Assembly (NCBI GenBank): GCA_009704505.1
Contig: WLEB01000008.1
Location: 1-33,018, forward strand
Source: Actinomycetota bacterium
GTDB taxonomy: Bacteria > Actinomycetota > Actinomycetes > Nanopelagicales > Nanopelagicaceae
Reading direction: 5' to 3'
DNA length: 33,018 nucleotides
A model generated the notes under the pieces. It worked only from the letters and a program-made list of their open reading frames with translations, did no database searches and was not told the DNA's origin. Position 1 is the first letter of the stretch, and each line of letters opens with the position of its first letter. Of this stretch, positions 9,038-19,048 are shown one piece after another. A program made the position numbers and the translations under genes.

Positions 9038-9882
9038 GGATTAACTCCATTAACAACTTCATTGTGTAGCAATCCATTAGTAGAGATTGCGCTACTTCCA
9101 AAGGGGCCATTGCGACCAGAGATGTCAGTGAAAATACCACCAGCTTCTCGAACAATGATTTCTAACGCTGCCATGTCCCAAAGTGCCAAAGAAGGTTCTA
9201 TAGCAACATCTATGGAACCTTCCGCTACCAACATATGTGACCAAAAATCACCGATCGCACGTGTTCGCCAAGCAGAGTTCAGCATTTTTTGGAATGGCTC
9301 TAACCTAGAACCCCATCCAACAAAATCAGAGTATGAAATAGATGCATCAGAGATTGATGAGACTTTGGAAACCTTAATTCTCTTTTCTAGTGATTCATTT
9401 GAATCTAAATCTTCATTCATCTCATCGTGTGAATAGAATCGAACATAAGCACCAAGCTCGCGTGCAGCTGACCATCTACGAGAAAGTGCTGGAGCGCTAA
9501 CAACTCCAACAATTACTTCCTCAACACCTGAAGAATCAATCTCAACGAGTGCAATCAACGTAGCCCAGATTGGAACTCCGCGCATAAAATTTTTAGTTCC
9601 ATCAATTGGATCAATTACCCAATAACGAGAGCTTGCACCTTTATCACTTCCAAACTCCTCTCCCACTAAGCCGTCTTCGCTTCGGTGCATTGAAATCGCC
9701 TCACGAATTGCTGTTTCTACAGCGCGATCTGCATCGGTTACTGGGGTTGAATCTGGTTTAGTTGAAACAACTAAATCCTGTGCCTGATATCTGTCAAGTG
9801 AAATTGCATCAGCTAAATCGGCAAGTGCATGTGCAAATGCAAGATCATCTTTTAGGTCAGTGGACACGTGCGAGTTGCTCAT
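9034..9882 (-). CDS. hisN: Inositol monophosphatase-family protein, probably histidinol-phosphatase
   Basis: 282 aa with VGEEFG and WVIDPIDGTKNFMRGVPIWATLIAL, plus ALWDMAALEIIVREAGG. ATGA overlap with copA. Confidence 0.8.
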   Translation of the reverse strand: MSNSHVSTDLKDDLAFAHALADLADAISLDRYQAQDLVVSTKPDSTPVTDADRAVETAIREAISMHRSEDGLVGEEFGSDKGASSRYWVIDPIDGTKNFMRGVPIWATLIALVEIDSSGVEEVIVGVVSAPALSRRWSAARELGAYVRFYSHDEMNEDLDSNESLEKRIKVSKVSSISDASISYSDFVGWGSRLEPFQKMLNSAWRTRAIGDFWSHMLVAEGSIDVAIEPSLALWDMAALEIIVREAGGIFTDISGRNGPFGSSAISTNGLLHNEVVNGVNP

Positions 9883-9894
9883 AATGCTTAAAGT

Positions 9895-10932
9895 CTAATC
9901 CTCTATAGAAGCAGGGGCGGCATCTTTAACGGCTAATAACGAGCGGAGACTTGCCAATCGCGCAGTTCTATGAGGATTTGCAATTCCCTCAGGGCTAGCC
10001 CACGCATCAAGTTTGCATGTTTCTTCTGCATGCGAGCAATTAGAAAGACAGTTTGCTGCAACTTCTGATAAATCACTAAATGCATCAACAATCTTTTGAT
10101 TATCAATATGTGACAGGCCAAATGCACGGATACCTGGGGTATCAATAATCCAACCGTGGTTGTCTGTAGCTGTGGAACTCTTTAATGCAAGTGCAATTGC
10201 ACTTGATGATGTATGTCGGCCTCGTCCGGTTGCCTCATTCACATCTCCAGTAAGTCGATCAGCGTCTGGAACAAGTGCGTTGATCAACGTTGATTTTCCA
10301 ACACCCGAGTGCCCAACAAGTACTGAGATTTTGCCATCTAAAACCTTATGTAAGTGAGCTAGATCTTTCTCTCGTGAACTTGACTTGATTGCTGTTGGAA
10401 TTATCTCTACATCAAGCTCTGAATACTCTGCTAGAAAATCTGGAACCTTATTCAAATCAGTCTTTGTAACTACAACCTTAGGGACAATTCCTTCAGTAAA
10501 GGCCGAAACAAGAAAGCGATCAATAAGCCCACGACGGGGTTCTGGATTTGCTGCAGCAACAACAATTATTAATTGATCTATGTTTGAAACAATAGTTCGC
10601 TCTACTTGTGCAGAATCATCAACTGTTCGACTAAGAGAGTTTCGTCTATCCTTCACGCTTACTATCCGAGCCAATGAGCCTTCATCGCCAGATACATCAC
10701 CAACTAATGAAACTTGATCTCCAACAACGACAGATTTTGGTCCGAGTTCTCGTGCACGCATGGCAGTAACTATTACGCCGTCTTCGGTTATACATGTTTG
10801 ACGACCGCGGTCGACAGTTGTTACTAATGCGAAAATTGCATCTGAATGTGAAGGCCTGTCTTTGCTTCGAGGACGGGTACTTCTAGAAGGACGCACACGG
10901 GCATCTGATTCATCGTATTCGCGGGGCGTCAT
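9895..10932 (-). CDS. rsgA: Ribosome small subunit-dependent GTPase A (circularly permuted GTPase)
   Basis: VGHSGVGKSTLINALVP, TDLNKV, DTPGIRAFGL and a C-terminal Cys/His zinc motif (CLSNCSHAEETCKL). The ORF track opens at 10950. ATG at 10932 gives a 4-nt ATGA overlap with aroA and is the likelier start. Confidence 0.9.
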   Translation of the reverse strand: MTPREYDESDARVRPSRSTRPRSKDRPSHSDAIFALVTTVDRGRQTCITEDGVIVTAMRARELGPKSVVVGDQVSLVGDVSGDEGSLARIVSVKDRRNSLSRTVDDSAQVERTIVSNIDQLIIVVAAANPEPRRGLIDRFLVSAFTEGIVPKVVVTKTDLNKVPDFLAEYSELDVEIIPTAIKSSSREKDLAHLHKVLDGKISVLVGHSGVGKSTLINALVPDADRLTGDVNEATGRGRHTSSSAIALALKSSTATDNHGWIIDTPGIRAFGLSHIDNQKIVDAFSDLSEVAANCLSNCSHAEETCKLDAWASPEGIANPHRTARLASLRSLLAVKDAAPASIED

Positions 10933-12230
10933 ACTAAAAGAGATCTCCAAAGACCTGGAAAATCAGGCAAGGTTTTACGAGTTGTTTCAATGTTTTCTAC
11001 TTCAACATCTTTAACAACTAATCCAAGTACTGCGCCAGCAGTAGCTAGTCGATGATCATCGTATGTGTGAAAAACTCCACCATGAAGTGGCGCAGGGTTT
11101 ATACGTAAAGCAGATTCTTCTTCTACTACATCTCCACCGAGCGCGTTTATTTCTCTTGTTAATGCAGCTAAACGATCGGTTTCGTGTAATCGAAGATGAC
11201 CGATATCTCGTAAGTAAGAAGGTGAGTTGGCAAGGGCGGCGAGTGCAGCAATTGATGGTGTTAACTCTCCAACATCATGGAGATCAATATCAATTCCGTT
11301 TAACTGACCATTTCCGGTAACGGTTAACCCTTTTTCATTTATGGCAACAGTTGCACCCATTGAAGTAAGAATTGTTCGAAGTTGATCACCAGGTTGGGTT
11401 GTATTTGTTGGCCAATCAGCAATGGTGACGCTTCCTCCGCACACCATTGCAATTGATAGAAATGGCGCTGCATTTGAAAGATCCGGTTCGATTACTACAT
11501 CGCATCCATGTAACTGACTTGGTTTCACACTCCACGTTTGTTGTTTTGAATCAACATCAACTGTGCCACCAAACTGGCGCACCATCTCAACTGTCATCTC
11601 AATGTGAGGCATAGAGGGCAACGTCGGTCCTTTGTGTTGCACAATAAGTCCATCTTTAAATGATGGAGCAACCAATAAAAGCGCAGATAAGAACTGACTT
11701 GATGCACTTGCATCAATGGTTAGCTTGCCACCTTTGATCTGCCCATTGCCTTGCACAGTAAGAGGAAGGCTGTATCTATTTTCGTGATCAAGAGAAATGC
11801 CAAGTTCTTCTAAAGCTTTAATTACTGGACCTAATGGACGTTCATAGGATCGCGGATCACCATCAAATGAAACTTCACCCTTTGCAAGTGCAGCAAGTGG
11901 GGGTAGAAATCGCATAACAGTTCCTGCGTTTCCAACATCGATTCTAGAACCGCCTGTAAGAGGCCCTGGTGTAACTTTCCACTGTAGTTCTTGCTGCCCA
12001 TTTACTTCAACAATAGATTCTTCAATACCAATTCCAAGAGACTTTATTCCCGCAACCATTAGTTGGCTATCTCTGGAAACAAGAGGACGGCGCAAAATAG
12101 AAGGAGAGTTCGCTTGTGCGGCCAAAATCAGAGCGCGATTGGTAACAGATTTAGAACCAGGAATCACAACGCTTAACTGCACCGGTGTAGCCCCACGGTA
12201 AATGGAAGGCCAGTTAGTGTTGTGTGTCAT
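10929..12230 (-). CDS. aroA: 3-phosphoshikimate 1-carboxyvinyltransferase (EPSP synthase)
   Basis: 433 aa with PGSKSVTNRALILAA, GNAGTVMRFLPPLAAL, HETDRLAALTREI, DDHRLATAGAVLGL. Confidence 0.95.
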   Translation of the reverse strand: MTHNTNWPSIYRGATPVQLSVVIPGSKSVTNRALILAAQANSPSILRRPLVSRDSQLMVAGIKSLGIGIEESIVEVNGQQELQWKVTPGPLTGGSRIDVGNAGTVMRFLPPLAALAKGEVSFDGDPRSYERPLGPVIKALEELGISLDHENRYSLPLTVQGNGQIKGGKLTIDASASSQFLSALLLVAPSFKDGLIVQHKGPTLPSMPHIEMTVEMVRQFGGTVDVDSKQQTWSVKPSQLHGCDVVIEPDLSNAAPFLSIAMVCGGSVTIADWPTNTTQPGDQLRTILTSMGATVAINEKGLTVTGNGQLNGIDIDLHDVGELTPSIAALAALANSPSYLRDIGHLRLHETDRLAALTREINALGGDVVEEESALRINPAPLHGGVFHTYDDHRLATAGAVLGLVVKDVEVENIETTRKTLPDFPGLWRSLLV

Positions 12231-12307
12231 CGGTACATTCTAACCCCTGTCTATGATGCCAAGGATTGAATAATGAAAACGCCTTATGCCTGCGCTACCC
12301 TTGAATT

Positions 12308-13024
12308 ATGTGTGGCAGATACGCGCAAACGGCCGATATGCGCGAACTTATGGAGCAATTTGAAGTTTCTGGAACAGCTCCGCAAAAAAGCCTGCCATTA
12401 AATTGGAATATCGCACCTACAAATCCAATCTATATTATTAGGGGAACATCGCCTGATCTTGCAACTGTTTCTTGGGGTTTAATCGCTCCTTGGTTAAAAA
12501 CTTCGGTTGATGCAAAAAACTCACAATCTCGTGCAATTAATGCGCGTAGTGAATCTATTTTTGAGAAACCAACATTCAAAGATGCTTTCCGAACTACTCG
12601 CTGTCTTATTCCAGCTTCTGGATATTACGAGTGGGCAACAGCGTTAGGTAAGTATCCACCCAAACAACCTTTTTACATCTGTGCAAAAGATGACAAGCAA
12701 CTATCGATAGCTGGAATTTGGAGTAGTTGGGTTGGGTCTAGTGGAGAAATAATTGAAACAGCTTCGATAATTACTCAGGAAGCTCAAGGTCAACTCGAAG
12801 CAATTCATAGTCGAATGCCGGTTTTTATGCCCAAAGATCGCTGGCAACAGTGGTTGGATCCCAAAGAAAATAATGTAGATCGTCTGAAATCATTGATGGT
12901 TGTTGAGCGCCCTGATTTACTGGTGCAGGCCCGCCCAGTTTCACATGCTGTTAACTCAGTTGCCCGAAATGGAAAAGAGTTAACGGTAGAAACACCTCTT
13001 GGGGAGCCAGAAACTCTCTTTTAG
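12308..13024 (+). CDS. SOS response-associated peptidase (SRAP/YedK/HMCES family)
   Basis: Begins MCGRYAQT with the catalytic Cys2. [42 protein letters not shown] and HSRMPVF are diagnostic SRAP motifs. Confidence 0.95.
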   Translation: MCGRYAQTADMRELMEQFEVSGTAPQKSLPLNWNIAPTNPIYIIRGTSPDLATVSWGLIAPWLKTSVDAKNSQSRAINARSESIFEKPTFKDAFRTTRCLIPASGYYEWATALGKYPPKQPFYICAKDDKQLSIAGIWSSWVGSSGEIIETASIITQEAQGQLEAIHSRMPVFMPKDRWQQWLDPKENNVDRLKSLMVVERPDLLVQARPVSHAVNSVARNGKELTVETPLGEPETLF

Positions 13025-13029
13025 CGATA

Positions 13030-13647
13030 GTGTTTTACGTGATGTCAATGGACTTAGTTAAAGAAAGCTCGGCGGACCGCGCTGTCCGCTTTGAGCGCGA
13101 TGCCCTTGTCTTTACTAACCAGTTATATGCAGCCGCCTTGCGATACACAAAAAATCCTGATGATGCAAAGGATTTGGTTCAAGATACTTATTTAAAAGCT
13201 TTTTCATCTTTCCATCAATTTGAAGAAGGTACTAATTTAAAGGCCTGGCTTTATCGAGTATTAACTACGACGTTCATTAATACATATAGGAAAGATCAGC
13301 GACGTCCACAACTTTCATCCGGAGAAATAGAGGATTGGCAATTAGCCGATGCGGCTTCTCATACGAGCGATCTAGGAAAATCGGCAGAAGTGGAAGCTCT
13401 AGAAAACTTGCCAGATAGTGATATCAAACGTGCATTACAAGATATTCCCGAAGAGTTTCGAATCGCTGTCTACTTGGCCGACGTTGAGGGGTTTTCCTAT
13501 AAAGAAGTTGCCGAAATTGTAGGCGTACCGACAGGCACGGTCATGTCTCGCCTTCACCGGGGAAGAAAACAGCTGCGAGAACGGTTAACAGAGTATGCAA
13601 AGGATCTTGGATACACCACTGACAAGAAGTCGGGGGCTAAGCCATGA
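13030..13647 (+). CDS. sigR: ECF sigma factor, SigR/SigH-like (redox stress)
   Basis: Region 2 [47 protein letters not shown]; region 4 [28 protein letters not shown]. True start may be one of the ATGs at 13042 or 13048. Confidence 0.88.
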   Translation: MFYVMSMDLVKESSADRAVRFERDALVFTNQLYAAALRYTKNPDDAKDLVQDTYLKAFSSFHQFEEGTNLKAWLYRVLTTTFINTYRKDQRRPQLSSGEIEDWQLADAASHTSDLGKSAEVEALENLPDSDIKRALQDIPEEFRIAVYLADVEGFSYKEVAEIVGVPTGTVMSRLHRGRKQLRERLTEYAKDLGYTTDKKSGAKP

Positions 13648-14066
13648 GCGCACACTATGAGATTGCATGTAATGAAGTCTTAAACTCATTTGTTTTAATT
13701 ATTGAGGGATACATCGAAGTTCCTCAGTTAAATGAAATTGAAATTCACTTGTCACAGTGCCCATCTTGTGAATCTGAACTAAATCATGAGCAAGCAATGC
13801 GCACACTGATGCAAGAAACGCTGCGCAGAACCTGTAATGAGCAAGCACCTGATGATCTACACGATGCTATTTTCCGTCAAATTCATGGGAAAACTGCGGG
13901 TGCTTTTACAGAGGTTGTGACCCAATACAGCATGACTGAAATATCTATTGAGATTGATGAATTTGGTCAAATAGAACATCGTGAGATTCGAATAGAACAT
14001 AGTGAAGAGATTGTGGTTGTTAATAATCCTTTAGATCCAGATTTACACGATGGACAGGATAAATAG
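13644..14066 (+). CDS. rsrA: Zinc-associated anti-sigma factor, RsrA-like
   Basis: 140 aa, ATGA overlap with sigR. HxxxCxxC motif ([14 protein letters not shown]) plus upstream Cys (ACNEVL). Confidence 0.82.
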   Translation: MSAHYEIACNEVLNSFVLIIEGYIEVPQLNEIEIHLSQCPSCESELNHEQAMRTLMQETLRRTCNEQAPDDLHDAIFRQIHGKTAGAFTEVVTQYSMTEISIEIDEFGQIEHREIRIEHSEEIVVVNNPLDPDLHDGQDK

Positions 14067-14068
14067 TA

Positions 14069-14488
14069 ATGCAGTTCTCAGATGAGGTTCTAGGAGCAGT
14101 TGGGCTAACAGAAATGATTGTTAGGCCAGGGGACACATCATTGGCAATTGGAATTGGCGACCTACCAATAGCCTCTCCCTCACAACTGATCAACTTAATG
14201 GAGCATGCTGCAATTCTTTCTTTAGATTTATATCTTGAACCTGGACAGACAACGATTCCGGTAAGCACCGAGTTTCTATCTCTATCTCCGGCAAGTATCG
14301 GTGCTGAACTACGAGCAACTTCACGCGTAATAAATGTTGAAGGAAAAGAGTTAACTTTTGAATGTGAAGTCTATGAACATGATCGTCAAATAGCAGCTGG
14401 CTTACTAAAAAGATCAGCGGTGGAGCGAGTATCTTTCCTCGCCCGCACCGCTGCGCTTAATTTGATGAGTGAATCACCAAATAATTAA
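14069..14488 (+). CDS. Hotdog-fold thioesterase-like protein
   Basis: 139 aa with a hotdog-like pattern (LMEHAAILSLDLYLEPGQTTIPVSTEFLSLSPASIGAELRATSRVINVEGKELTFECEVYEHDRQIAAGLLKRSAV). Co-directional with rsrA. Confidence 0.65.
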   Translation: MQFSDEVLGAVGLTEMIVRPGDTSLAIGIGDLPIASPSQLINLMEHAAILSLDLYLEPGQTTIPVSTEFLSLSPASIGAELRATSRVINVEGKELTFECEVYEHDRQIAAGLLKRSAVERVSFLARTAALNLMSESPNN

Positions 14489-14490
14489 AA

Positions 14491-14880
14491 TTAAGCTTTC
14501 TTTGTAGCCCAGAAAATCTCTGCGATTTCGTCAATTTTTGCAATTAACTTGTCTGCTACTGCAACATCTTGTGTGCCCTTTGTACCTGCGGCGCCAGCTA
14601 ACTTGGTTGCATCATTAAAGAGTGTATGTAGCTGTGGGTAAGCCTCAAAATGTGGTGCCTTAAAGTAATCGGTCCACAGAACCCATAGGTGTTCTTTTAC
14701 TTGATGTGAACGTTCTTCTTTGATCGCCACAGAACGTGATCGAAAATCAGCGTCGCTATTTGCTGCGTACTTTTCCATGCAAGCTTTCACTGACAGCGCC
14801 TCAATTTTTGCCTGCGCTGGGTCATAAACACCACATGGAAGATCGCAGTGTGCGTACACGGTTGTTTTTGGTGCAAACAT
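14491..14880 (-). CDS. sodN: Nickel superoxide dismutase
   Basis: Ni-hook HCDLPCGVYDPAQAKIEA after a short propeptide MFAPKTTVYA. ATG at 14880 follows AAAGGAGA, so the longer track ORF to 14946 is not needed. Confidence 0.95.
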   Translation of the reverse strand: MFAPKTTVYAHCDLPCGVYDPAQAKIEALSVKACMEKYAANSDADFRSRSVAIKEERSHQVKEHLWVLWTDYFKAPHFEAYPQLHTLFNDATKLAGAAGTKGTQDVAVADKLIAKIDEIAEIFWATKKA

Positions 14881-14923
14881 TTCGGTCTCCTTTAATTGAA
14901 CTTCAGGTGAGAGACTACCGCCC

Positions 14924-15235
14924 ATGAGCAGATTTGGCACAGTCAAGGTAGCAGGGGCATCAATGGCACCTACCTATAAGGATGGGGCCTGGTTATTTGT
15001 CCGGTGGTTCAACACTTCTCCTGAGAAAAACTTTAGCAATGGGCTCATAGGAAAAATCTACGTAATTGAAAAACGTGAACGCCCAGGAATTTTCCTTGTA
15101 AAAAGACTTAAAGATGTCAAAGAGAGCATGTATTGGGTTGAGGGAGATAACGAGAAAAGTACTGACTCACGAGTGTGGGGCTGGATTAATGAGGATGAGT
15201 TAGTTGGTCAAGTAATTTTTGCTTTAAAGAAATAA
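14924..15235 (+). CDS. sodX: Ni-SOD maturation protease (S26 signal peptidase-like)
   Basis: 103 aa with catalytic Ser in GASMAPT, Lys in FLVKRLKDV, and EGDNEKSTDSRVWGWI. Divergent from sodN. Confidence 0.9.
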   Translation: MSRFGTVKVAGASMAPTYKDGAWLFVRWFNTSPEKNFSNGLIGKIYVIEKRERPGIFLVKRLKDVKESMYWVEGDNEKSTDSRVWGWINEDELVGQVIFALKK

Positions 15236-15236
15236 C

Positions 15237-18200
15237 TTAACGCGTAAAAGCTTCAAGTAATAATGCTTTCTGTTCATCCTCATGAAGGTGATGACTTCCA
15301 GTAGCTGGAGAGGCAGTAGCTCTGCGAGAAATTCGGCGAAGAGTTCGTGCTCCAAATCCACGACCGCCATGTGCATCAGAAGTTCGAAGCGCAATATGTG
15401 ACCATGGTCCTTGATTTGCAGGCTCGTCTTGTACCCATAACAGATTGGCATTTGGATGCTTGTTTGCTTCAGCAACCATTTCATCAATTGGAAGTGGATA
15501 GAGAAGTTCTACTCGAACAATTGCTGTTGAGTTTTCTCCCATTTTTGCGCGCTCTGCAACTAAGTCGTGATAAATCTTTCCAGAACAGAAAATTACACGT
15601 GATGCATTACTGACAGTGGGATCACCAATAACTGGTTGGAAATAACCGCTAGTAAAATCACTAAGAGATGATGCTGCAGCCTTTAGTCGAAGCATCGATT
15701 TAGGAGTAAAGACAATCAATGGACGACGAGTTGGGTTCTTAGCGTGCCAACGAAGCAAGTGGAAATAGTTTGCAGGGCTTGCAGGTTGGGCAACAGTCAT
15801 GTTTTGTTCGGCGCACAACTGTAAATATCTTTCAATACGAGCAGATGAGTGATCTGGTCCTTGACCTTCATAACCGTGAGGCAAGAGTAAAACTAATGAA
15901 GATCGCTCGCCCCATTTTTGCAACGCTGAAGAAATAAACTCATCGATCACAGTTTGGGCACCGTTTGCAAAATCTCCGAACTGGCCTTCCCATAGAACTA
16001 ATGCTTCTGGGCGCTCAAGACTGTAACCATATTCAAATCCCATGGCAGCGTATTCGCTAAGTAGTGAGTCAATAACGAAGAATTGGTTTTCATCGCTAAT
16101 GAGTGAACGAAGAGGTGTCCATTCATTTCCATTTTCTTTGTCAATGATGACTGCATGGCGATTTGAGAATGTTCCACGACGTGAATCTTGACCAGCAAGT
16201 CGTATCGGATGCCCTTCTTTAAGAAGGGATCCAAAAGCAAGCATTTCTCCGGTGGACCAATCAATTGTTGCATCGTTAAGTGACTCAACTCTTTTCGCCA
16301 ACTGTGGAGTCAATTTAGGATGAACATGGAAGCCTTCTGGAACTGCAGATTGAGTTGCTGCAATCTCACGAGCAACGCTCTCTGGAATTGCAGTCTCGAT
16401 TGCCGTTGGATCAGGAGGCACGGGAGCCTTGAAGTTAGCATCAGAATTGAAATCAGTATTGGTTAATGATGCAAATACAGATTCGAGCTGAACCTGATAA
16501 TCACGTGCGATCTCTTCGGCCTCTACAGGTGTGATGTCGCCGCGACCGACCAAGGCCTCTGTGTAAAGGGTGCGAGTTGATCTCTTAGCATCTACTAATT
16601 TATACATCAATGGCTGAGTAAAGCTTGGTTCGTCACCTTCATTGTGACCGCGGCGGCGATAGCAAATCATGTCAATGACAACATCTTTATTAAATGCTTG
16701 ACGATATTCAAAAGCTAATCGTGCTACCTGAACACATGCTTCTGGATCATCACCATTTACGTGGAATACAGGTGCTTGAATTATTTTTGCAAAATCTGTT
16801 GAGTACTGGGATGTGCGAGAAGATTGTGGCCCAGTTGTAAAGCCAACTTGATTGTTGATAACGATATGAACGGTTCCACCTGTTCGGTAACCACCCAAAC
16901 CTGACATCTGAAGCACTTCAGCATTAACGCCTTGTCCTGCAAAGGATGCATCTCCATGCAAAAGTACGGGCAGAATTGAAAATGCATTCTTAATGTTGAG
17001 TCGATCTTGTTTTGCTCGAACAATTCCTTCAAGCACTGGGTTAACTGCCTCTAAGTGAGAAGGATTTGCTGCCAAATAAACTTTGGTTTGAGATCCAGAT
17101 TCAGCTGTAAAGACACCTGATGTGCCTAAGTGATACTTAACGTCACCAGATCCGTGGATTTCATTTTCAGCATAATGGCCTTGGAACTCTTGAAATATCT
17201 GCCCTGCTGATTTGCCGGCAACGTTTGCTAATACATTAAGGCGTCCACGGTGTGGCATACCAATACAAACTTCATCCAAACCTTTTTCAGCAGCTGCTGA
17301 AATAACTGCATCAAGAAGTGGAATAACTGATTCTCCACCTTCTAGAGAGAAACGCTTTTGTCCAACAAATTTTGTATGAAGGAATGATTCAAAAGCCTCT
17401 GCACTGTTTAATTTGCGCAAAACGCGTAACTGTTCTTCACGCGGCAGCTTGGCATAACCCACTTCGACACGCTCTTGAATCCATTGACGCTCTTGCGGTT
17501 CTTGTATGTACATGTATTCAACGCCAACTGATCGGCAATATGCATCACGGAGAATTCCTAGAATTTTACGAAGTGGCATGAACTTCTTGCCACCAAAGCC
17601 ACCGGTTGCAAACTCGCGGTCAAGATCCCAGAGAGTTAATCCGTGTGTGACTACGTCAAGATCTGGATGAGATCGTTGCATATAAACCAATGGATCTACA
17701 TCTGCAATCAAATGACCAAATGTGCGATAGGCCTGAATTAACTGCTGAACACGTGCAGTTTTATTGATCTCTTCGTCTCTAGTAAATGCAAAATCTGAAG
17801 ACCATCGAATTGGTTCATATGGAATGCGAAGTGCAGCAAAGATTTCGTCATAAAAACCTTCGGCGCCCAGCAGATATTCATGCATGCGTCGCAAGAAATC
17901 ACCTGACTGTGCACCTTGAATGACTCGGTGGTCGTAAGTACTTGTCAGAGTAATGACCTTGCTAACTGCCATATTGGCGAGTGTTTCTTCACTGGCACCT
18001 TGGAACTCTGCTGGGTAATCCATTGCACCAACGCCAAGAATTAAACCCTGACCTTGAACAAGTCGTGGAACTGAATGAACTGTTCCAATAGTTCCTGGAT
18101 TAGTAATCGACATAGTCGTTCCGGCAAAATCCTCAACGGCTAAAGTTCCAGAACGCGCCTTTTTAATAACTGCTTCATAGGCGCTCCAAAACTGTCCGAA

Positions 18201-18959
18201 ATCTAACTCTTCGCAGCCTTTAACAGAAGGCACTAGTAATTGCCGTGAGCCATCAGGCTTTGCTAGATCAATCGCAATTCCTAAATTCATATGTTCTGGT
18301 TTACCGATCGCTGGCTTTCCATCGATCTCACCATAAAATGCATTCATCTCTGGCATCGCTCTAACAGCTTTAATCATTGCGTAAGCCACAATGTGTGTGA
18401 AAGAAACTTTGCCGCCACGTCCACGAGCTAAGTGATTATTAAGAACTATTCGATTATCAATCATTAACTTTGCAGGAACAGCGCGCACTGATGTGGCTGT
18501 TGGAACAGAAAGTGATGCCTCCATCGATTGAACAACGCGAGCGCCTACTCCACGAATTGGTTCTAACGTTGAAGCCGATGGCGTGATTAAAACTGGAACT
18601 GGCTTAACAATTGGATCAGCCGGTGTTGCAGGCGTTAATGCATTCTCGCGCACAACCGGTTGTGTTGATTGAGGTGTTGCTACTGGTTGGGAAACCTGTG
18701 CAGCTGGTGCTTGTGCCGCTGGTGCTTGCGGTGCTGCAACTTGTGGTGCACGTTGGGCAGCTTTTGGAATTGGTGGAGTTGGTGGTGTGTTCTTATTGGC
18801 CGAAGTATTTAGTCCAGCGGCAGAGCCAACAGCTGAAGCCGGTTTATTTGTTTTGAAGTACTCAATCCATGCAGGGTCTACAGAAGAAGGATCTGCCAGA
18901 TAATGCTCGTACATTTCATCTACGAGCCAATCATTTGCGCCAAAATCCTGTGCCGACAC
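15237..18959 (-). CDS. kgd: Multifunctional 2-oxoglutarate metabolism enzyme (E2-like acyltransferase plus 2-oxoglutarate decarboxylase/dehydrogenase E1)
   Basis: N-terminal FGANDWLVDEMYEHYLADPSSVDPAWIEYF, Pro/Ala-rich linker, acyltransferase segment (TYDHRVIQGAQSGDFLRRMHEYL), then E1 (GMPHRGRLNVLANV, GDASFAGQGV, CYRRRGHNEGDEPSFTQP). GTG at 18959 preceded by AAAAGGAG is the likely start; the track ORF extends to 19073. Confidence 0.95.
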   Translation of the reverse strand: MSAQDFGANDWLVDEMYEHYLADPSSVDPAWIEYFKTNKPASAVGSAAGLNTSANKNTPPTPPIPKAAQRAPQVAAPQAPAAQAPAAQVSQPVATPQSTQPVVRENALTPATPADPIVKPVPVLITPSASTLEPIRGVGARVVQSMEASLSVPTATSVRAVPAKLMIDNRIVLNNHLARGRGGKVSFTHIVAYAMIKAVRAMPEMNAFYGEIDGKPAIGKPEHMNLGIAIDLAKPDGSRQLLVPSVKGCEELDFGQFWSAYEAVIKKARSGTLAVEDFAGTTMSITNPGTIGTVHSVPRLVQGQGLILGVGAMDYPAEFQGASEETLANMAVSKVITLTSTYDHRVIQGAQSGDFLRRMHEYLLGAEGFYDEIFAALRIPYEPIRWSSDFAFTRDEEINKTARVQQLIQAYRTFGHLIADVDPLVYMQRSHPDLDVVTHGLTLWDLDREFATGGFGGKKFMPLRKILGILRDAYCRSVGVEYMYIQEPQERQWIQERVEVGYAKLPREEQLRVLRKLNSAEAFESFLHTKFVGQKRFSLEGGESVIPLLDAVISAAAEKGLDEVCIGMPHRGRLNVLANVAGKSAGQIFQEFQGHYAENEIHGSGDVKYHLGTSGVFTAESGSQTKVYLAANPSHLEAVNPVLEGIVRAKQDRLNIKNAFSILPVLLHGDASFAGQGVNAEVLQMSGLGGYRTGGTVHIVINNQVGFTTGPQSSRTSQYSTDFAKIIQAPVFHVNGDDPEACVQVARLAFEYRQAFNKDVVIDMICYRRRGHNEGDEPSFTQPLMYKLVDAKRSTRTLYTEALVGRGDITPVEAEEIARDYQVQLESVFASLTNTDFNSDANFKAPVPPDPTAIETAIPESVAREIAATQSAVPEGFHVHPKLTPQLAKRVESLNDATIDWSTGEMLAFGSLLKEGHPIRLAGQDSRRGTFSNRHAVIIDKENGNEWTPLRSLISDENQFFVIDSLLSEYAAMGFEYGYSLERPEALVLWEGQFGDFANGAQTVIDEFISSALQKWGERSSLVLLLPHGYEGQGPDHSSARIERYLQLCAEQNMTVAQPASPANYFHLLRWHAKNPTRRPLIVFTPKSMLRLKAAASSLSDFTSGYFQPVIGDPTVSNASRVIFCSGKIYHDLVAERAKMGENSTAIVRVELLYPLPIDEMVAEANKHPNANLLWVQDEPANQGPWSHIALRTSDAHGGRGFGARTLRRISRRATASPATGSHHLHEDEQKALLLEAFTR

Positions 18960-19048
18960 TGGCAAGCTCCTTTTGCATTGACTAGGGTCTAAGCCTATAG
19001 GCAGTGGCCAGCATGCATAAACATTTGATTTCATAGCCTTCAGGGAGA

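Noticed and set aside
14881-14946. Longer sodN ORF (MTVPNLLMGGSLSPEVQLKETE...)
   Set aside because: The ATG at 14880 has its own AAAGGAGA site and a normal SodN propeptide. The extension overlaps sodX and looks non-coding.
18611-18856. Ala/Pro-Gln DNA repeats in kgd and an antisense Leu/Val-rich ORF
   Set aside because: The repeats encode the Pro/Ala-rich interdomain linker (APAAQAPAAQ). The antisense ORF is simply its complement.
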